Assembly (NCBI RefSeq): GCF_030826625.1
Contig: NZ_JAPJNQ010000086.1
Coordinates: 1-9,212, forward strand
Source: Corynebacterium sp.
GTDB lineage: Bacteria; Actinomycetota; Actinomycetes; Mycobacteriales; Mycobacteriaceae
Direction of reading: 5' to 3'
Length of the DNA: 9,212 nucleotides
In this document: piece by piece, positions 5,835 to 9,212 of the stretch
How the letters are laid out: the number at the start of each line of letters is the position of its first letter
Position numbering within the stretch: position 1 is the stretch's first letter
Translations under genes and position numbers: made by a program
Notes under the pieces: generated by a model
The model's input: only the letters and a program-made list of their open reading frames with translations
The model's database searches: none
What the model was told of the DNA's origin: nothing

Positions 5835-7298
5835 TTAAAGCTCGCTAATTGGGGTACGGTGCGGCAGCACGCGTGGGCGCTTGCCCGCAATATCTTCGAC
5901 AAAACGCACAACCTGGTTAGAGTAGCCATACTCGTTGTCGTACCAGACGTATACCACCAGGTGTTTGGTGCCGTTAGCGATCGTCGCCAAGCCATCGACC
6001 ACACCGGCTTTAACGGAGCCGACGAAGTCCGAGGAGACCAATTCTGGGTCGTTGACGTAATCAACCTGCTGGCGCAGGTTCGACAGCAGCGCTACCTTAC
6101 GCAGGTAATCGTTGACCTCATCCTTGGTCACCTCGGTTTCCAGCTCGAGGTTCAGCACCGCCATGGAAACGTTCGGGGTGGGAACGCGAATGGCATTGCC
6201 GGTGAGCTTGCCTTCGAATTCTGGCAGCGCCTTCGACACGGCCTTGGCCGCACCGGTTTCGGTCAGCACCATGTTCAATCCAGCAGCGCGTCCACGACGG
6301 TCACCCTTGTGGTAGTTGTCGATCAAGTTCTGGTCGTTGGTGAACGAGTGGGCGGTTTCTACGTGCCCGTGGGCAACGCCGTAACGGTCGCCGAGTGCCT
6401 TAAGCACCGGGGTAATGCCGTTGGTGGTACAGGATGCTGCGGAAAGCACCTTATCGTCGGCAGTCACGCTGTCTTCGTTGATGCCGAAAACGACGTTCGG
6501 GATATCGCCTTTGCCCGGTGCGGTCAGCACGACGCGGTCGGCACCTTTGGCCTCCAGGTGCTGCGACAGACCCTTGCGGTCGCGCCATGCTCCGGTGTTG
6601 TCAACGATGATGGCGTCATTGATGCCGTATGCGGTGTAGTCGATCTCTTGCGGTGAGTTGGCGTAGATGACCTGGATCTTGGTTCCGTTGGCCCAGATGA
6701 CGCTGTTGTCTTCGTCCACCGAGATGGTGCCGTTGAATTCGCCATGTACGGAATCGCGGCGCAGCAGCGAGGCGCGTTTAATGATGTCACCCTCACCCTT
6801 GGAGCGGACGACAATAGCGCGCAGACGCACACCGCCATAGGATGCTTCACGTTCGACGAGAATGCGCGCGAGCAGACGACCGATACGGCCGAAACCGTAG
6901 AGGACAACGTCGGTGGGCTCGACGTTGGTGCGTCCGCCGATGACTTCTTCCAGCTCTTGGTGCAGGTATCCGGAAAGATCATCGGAACCGGATTGTGCAA
7001 AACCGACGGCCAGTCGTCCGACGTCAACCGAAGCGGTTCCCAAGTCCATCTTGGTCAGCTCCCGCAGCACCGGCAGGGTTTGTTCCAGCGGCAGATCCTC
7101 TTCAATGACCTGGTGCGCACGCTCGTGGGCTTTGATGATGTCGATGTCGGTGACGCTAATCAGCAGACGACCAAAAATAGAGGTCACAACGTTGTTGTTG
7201 CGGTGCAGCGAGCTGATCAGCGGGATCATCTCCTGCGCCAGCGCGATGCGTTCATTCCAGTTGTCGTGTCCTACCTCGGCGGGCTGATTCACAGTCAT
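5835..7298 (-). CDS. gapB: Glyceraldehyde-3-phosphate dehydrogenase, GapB type
   Basis: A 487-residue phosphorylating GAPDH, interconverting glyceraldehyde-3-phosphate and 1,3-bisphosphoglycerate with NAD(P). It resembles the long corynebacterial GapB, which is associated with gluconeogenesis. About 128 N-terminal residues (WNERIALAQEMIPLI and onward) are extra compared with ordinary 330-residue GAPDH. The Rossmann fold then begins at VVLYGFGRIGRLLARIL (131-147). Catalytic Cys290 sits in SAASCTTN and His317 in ETAHSFTNDQ; the VWYDNEYGYSNQVVRF signature is near the C-terminus. All expected catalytic residues are present. ATG at 7298 has AAAGGAAG directly against it; a GTG at 7292 (MTV-N) has better ribosome-site spacing and may be the true start. 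It lies 64 bases after a nitronate monooxygenase gene on the same strand, and a partial degenerate copy lies at 4874-5003. Confidence 0.96.
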   Translation of the reverse strand: MTVNQPAEVGHDNWNERIALAQEMIPLISSLHRNNNVVTSIFGRLLISVTDIDIIKAHERAHQVIEEDLPLEQTLPVLRELTKMDLGTASVDVGRLAVGFAQSGSDDLSGYLHQELEEVIGGRTNVEPTDVVLYGFGRIGRLLARILVEREASYGGVRLRAIVVRSKGEGDIIKRASLLRRDSVHGEFNGTISVDEDNSVIWANGTKIQVIYANSPQEIDYTAYGINDAIIVDNTGAWRDRKGLSQHLEAKGADRVVLTAPGKGDIPNVVFGINEDSVTADDKVLSAASCTTNGITPVLKALGDRYGVAHGHVETAHSFTNDQNLIDNYHKGDRRGRAAGLNMVLTETGAAKAVSKALPEFEGKLTGNAIRVPTPNVSMAVLNLELETEVTKDEVNDYLRKVALLSNLRQQVDYVNDPELVSSDFVGSVKAGVVDGLATIANGTKHLVVYVWYDNEYGYSNQVVRFVEDIAGKRPRVLPHRTPISEL

Positions 7299-7310
7299 CT
7301 TCCTTTACGC

Positions 7311-7370
7311 GGGGGTATCGGGGTGCAAAATTACAACCAACATCCTACCCCGATTTTGGTTACTACCCCC
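7311..7370. repeat. Nested inverted repeats ahead of gapB
   Basis: ATCGGGGT (7317-7324) faces ACCCCGAT (7347-7354) across 22 bases, and GGGGGT (7311-7316) faces ACCCCC (7365-7370). The right outer arm overlaps the last codons of the nitronate monooxygenase gene. The spacing of about 30 bases between inner arms suits either an RNA hairpin that attenuates readthrough into gapB or paired operator half-sites. On the minus strand TAGGAT (7347-7342), within the right inner-arm flank, could be a gapB -10. I cannot decide between these. Confidence 0.45.
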
Positions 7371-8361
7371 GTAATTGGGCAAGGATGTCGGCCACACTGC
7401 CCTGCCCGATCTTGTCGACGTCTTCGCCGACCAAGCAATATGCCACCCGCGGATCATTCTCCTGTCGCAGTGGCGCCAGCAACGGGTTGAGTAACGGGTA
7501 CATCGCGGGCACATCGTCGCCATGCGCACGGGAAAATTCTGTTTCTAGTCCGCGGGCTACCCGCCCGGAAAACGCACGGCTCGCCACGGTTTCGCCACCA
7601 GCGCGCAGCAGGCGACGGTTGAACTCACTGGTGCCGGCTTCGTCGGCGAGCAAAAACGCCGAACCACAGCTGACCGCTTTTACTCGTGGTAAACGCAACA
7701 ACGTCGCAGCGTCATCTGCGGTGCGCACGCCACCAGAGGCCACCAACTGCGCGTTCACGCCAGCCAGCGACATGGTTTCGATGAGATCACCCAAGCCCAG
7801 ACCAGATGGCTGTTCCTCGACCGACCACGTGCCGCGGTGCCCGCCGGCTGCTGGGCCCTGCACGACCAGCACATCTGCACCGGCATCTTGCGCGCTCAAC
7901 GCATCCTCAACGGTGGTTACTGTCACCCAGGCCTCGATCCCAGCATCGTGGAGTCGAAGGATTTCTGCAGAACTGAAACAACCAAACGTGGAGCTCACCA
8001 CCGCAGGTGGGTTCTGCGCACCCAACACCGTCTCGAGCTTGCCTTCCCAACCGTTGGTGTAGTCGGGTTCTGGCAGTGCCTCTGCTACTCCGTACTCGCG
8101 CTGCAACAGTTGATGAAATTCGCGCACCTCGGCGGTGATCTCCAGCGGATCCTGCGGGGCGAACAAATTCACTCCATAGCGCACGCCATCGCCCATGCCG
8201 TCGATGAGCTCCTGCACCTGCGCCACCGGCATCGTGCCCAACCCCAGAAAGCCGAAAGACCCTGCCTGATCTGCGGCAGTGACCAACTCTGGGGTCGACG
8301 GCCCACCGGCCATGGGCGCGATAAGAATTCGGGTATCCAGCTGACTCAAAACTTTCGACAT
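7363..8361 (-). CDS. Nitronate monooxygenase (2-nitropropane dioxygenase family)
   Basis: A 332-residue FMN-dependent TIM-barrel enzyme of the NMO/NPD family, which oxidises alkyl nitronates such as propionate-3-nitronate to detoxify them. It begins with the family's LIAPMAGGPSTPELV strand (13-27). GFLGLGT (37-43) and YGVNLFAPQ (62-70) follow, then VLVVQGPAAGGHRG (164-177), with His175 as the probable catalytic base. VASGGVRTADDAATLLRL and VSCGSAFLLADEAG form the phosphate-binding strands for FMN, and the protein ends in a helical C-terminus. I chose the ATG at 8361 (MSKVLSQLDTRI). A longer frame reaching 8439 would overlap pth and adds an unrelated, hydrophobic leader. A -10-like TAGCCT only 7 bases before this ATG suggests a leaderless transcript. 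It precedes gapB on the same strand and is divergent from pth. Confidence 0.92.
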   Translation of the reverse strand: MSKVLSQLDTRILIAPMAGGPSTPELVTAADQAGSFGFLGLGTMPVAQVQELIDGMGDGVRYGVNLFAPQDPLEITAEVREFHQLLQREYGVAEALPEPDYTNGWEGKLETVLGAQNPPAVVSSTFGCFSSAEILRLHDAGIEAWVTVTTVEDALSAQDAGADVLVVQGPAAGGHRGTWSVEEQPSGLGLGDLIETMSLAGVNAQLVASGGVRTADDAATLLRLPRVKAVSCGSAFLLADEAGTSEFNRRLLRAGGETVASRAFSGRVARGLETEFSRAHGDDVPAMYPLLNPLLAPLRQENDPRVAYCLVGEDVDKIGQGSVADILAQLRG

Positions 8362-8368
8362 AGCACCC

Positions 8369-8374
8369 AGGCTA
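8369..8374 (-). promoter_or_regulatory. Possible -10 element for a leaderless nmo transcript
   Basis: TAGCCT fits the TANNNT form of corynebacterial -10 boxes and ends 7 bases before the chosen ATG at 8361, so transcription would start at or next to the A of ATG. No Shine-Dalgarno sequence is seen in front of this ATG, which agrees with leaderless translation. The -35 region is not clear. Confidence 0.4.
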
Positions 8375-8411
8375 GTGGAGAAACCATTAAGAAAAATGAG
8401 ACACTGGGCGG

Positions 8412-9116
8412 GTGAATATTGTGCGCAACCTGTTATCAAAAGTTTTCGGACGCAATGCCGAAGGCGCTAATGACTCAATCGCCAACCCAGCCGACGGTGG
8501 CTATCAGAAGGCAACGACCCAACAACCGGTACTAAATCTTGCTGACGTCACTGCCGAGTGGCTAATCGTCGGCTTGGGTAATCCGGGGCAAAAATATGCG
8601 GCCACACGCCACAACGTGGGCTATATGGTGGTCGACGATCTGCTGGCCGAATCCGGCGAGACCCTACAACCCATTAAGGGTGTGCAGGCATTCGGCGCCA
8701 CCATTGAATGTGGTGAGAAATCGGCTCTGGTGCTGCGCACCGCAAGCTTTATGAATAATTCTGGCCCGGCGATTGCCGAAATTGCCCAACATTTAGGCAT
8801 CCCCGCCGAGCGAGTGTTGCTTATTCACGATGAGTTAGACCTGAAAGAGCACAAAATCCGCCTCAAACAAGGCGGAAATGAAGCCGGACATAACGGCCTA
8901 AAATCGACGACTGAGCACCTGGGCACCCGCGACTATCCCCGCGTACGTATGGGGGTGGGCCACCCTGGGAAAGGAAATGACATTATTGCCTGGGTTCTGG
9001 GCCCAGTACCAGCAGGGGCTGGTTTTGATGAGTTTATTGCCACCGGCGCCGAGGCTGCCCGACTGATCGTGGCTCGGGGGCTAGGCGCCGCGCAAAACGA
9101 GATTCATTCTCGCTAA
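8412..9116 (+). CDS. pth: Peptidyl-tRNA hydrolase
   Basis: A 234-residue Pth, which cleaves the ester bond of peptidyl-tRNA released from stalled ribosomes and recycles the tRNA. The catalytic domain starts near residue 50 with WLIVGLGNPGQKYAATRHNVGY. Asn57, His67, Asn116 (SFMNNSG), Asp140 (IHDELDL) and Asn161 (EAGHNGLKS) match the known active-site positions of E. coli Pth (N10, H20, N68, D93, N114). The first 49 residues are an extra, poorly conserved, polar segment (MNIVRNLLSKVFGRNAEGAN and on). The start used is GTG at 8412 with only a GGGCGG-like sequence before it; GTG at 8421 is an in-frame alternative. It is divergent from the nitronate monooxygenase gene with 50 bases between starts, and its stop touches the stop of the convergent gene to the right. 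Confidence 0.95.
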   Translation: MNIVRNLLSKVFGRNAEGANDSIANPADGGYQKATTQQPVLNLADVTAEWLIVGLGNPGQKYAATRHNVGYMVVDDLLAESGETLQPIKGVQAFGATIECGEKSALVLRTASFMNNSGPAIAEIAQHLGIPAERVLLIHDELDLKEHKIRLKQGGNEAGHNGLKSTTEHLGTRDYPRVRMGVGHPGKGNDIIAWVLGPVPAGAGFDEFIATGAEAARLIVARGLGAAQNEIHSR

Positions 9117-9212
9117 CTAGCTGTTAGCTCCAGCCTTGGTGACCTGATCCAGAATCTTGTCCAAGCCAGCTTTCTCCGCGTCGTTTGCGCGGAATTCACC
9201 GTTGGCATCTTC
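9117..9212 (-). CDS. Unidentified protein, C-terminal 31 residues only
   Basis: On the minus strand the frame GEFRANDAEKAGLDKILDQV...TKAGANS runs from the right edge to TAG (9119-9117). It is polar and helical in character, with no membrane segment or recognisable motif. The stop lies directly against the TAA of pth, so the genes converge with no spacer and no terminator between them. Another frame is also open over this short stretch, but this one has the more protein-like composition. I cannot assign a family from 31 residues. Confidence 0.55.
   Translation of the reverse strand, partial: EDANGEFRANDAEKAGLDKILDQVTKAGANS

Noticed and set aside
5859..6656. 265-codon plus-strand open frame opposite gapB
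   Set aside because: It is antisense to conserved GAPDH sequence including the catalytic Cys region, so it is a codon-bias shadow.
6744..7490. 248-codon plus-strand open frame
   Set aside because: Antisense to the gapB N-terminal extension and running into the intergenic region; no domain or ribosome site.
8362..8439. N-terminal extension of the nitronate monooxygenase to 8439
   Set aside because: It would overlap pth coding sequence, lacks a ribosome site, and the family's usual start LDTRILIAPMAGG follows directly after the inner ATG.
9117..9212. Assignment of the right-edge gene as ribosomal protein L25
   Set aside because: L25 (rplY) is a known neighbour of pth in some corynebacteria, but these 31 C-terminal residues do not resemble an L25 tail, so no name was given.

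Overview
The window looks like chromosomal DNA of a Corynebacterium or close relative. The basis is protein resemblance recognised by eye, not a search: a 487-residue GapB-type glyceraldehyde-3-phosphate dehydrogenase with an N-terminal extension, a MhuD-like heme-degrading monooxygenase of the actinobacterial type, a nitronate monooxygenase next to peptidyl-tRNA hydrolase, and a corynebacterial-style IS256 transposase remnant. GC content is moderate to high. Species cannot be assigned from this.

Layout. Positions 1-2420 (minus strand) hold most of a large SNF2/RapA-like DEAH-box helicase whose C-terminus runs off the left edge. Positions 2421-3345 are a mobile-element graveyard: a non-coding stretch with palindromic insertion-sequence-like ends, then a decayed IS256-family transposase with an internal deletion, two nonsense codons and a lost 3' half. 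Positions 3350-4830 (plus strand) carry a class I SAM-dependent methyltransferase, preceded by an imperfect DtxR-like palindrome, and a MhuD-like monooxygenase that ends at a strong intrinsic terminator.

Positions 4722-5815 form a mosaic. The 3' end of the monooxygenase gene, its terminator and part of gapB occur twice. The copies flank about 670 bp of unrelated DNA that holds a small lipoprotein gene and the tail of another reading frame. The gapB fragment differs from intact gapB at 11 of about 116 positions but changes only one residue, so it probably diverged under selection in another lineage and was imported.

Positions 5835-8361 (minus strand) hold gapB and, upstream of it in the same direction, a nitronate monooxygenase. 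Divergent from the latter is pth (8412-9116, plus strand), which meets head-on the last 31 codons of an unidentified minus-strand gene at the right edge.

The right half (gapB, nitronate monooxygenase, pth) reads as stable core genome. The left half (helicase, IS debris, duplicated junction, lipoprotein insert) reads as accessory DNA. The helicase could belong to a DNA-defence cluster, but its partner genes would lie outside the window. The methyltransferase and MhuD-like genes may be linked to heme or iron physiology.
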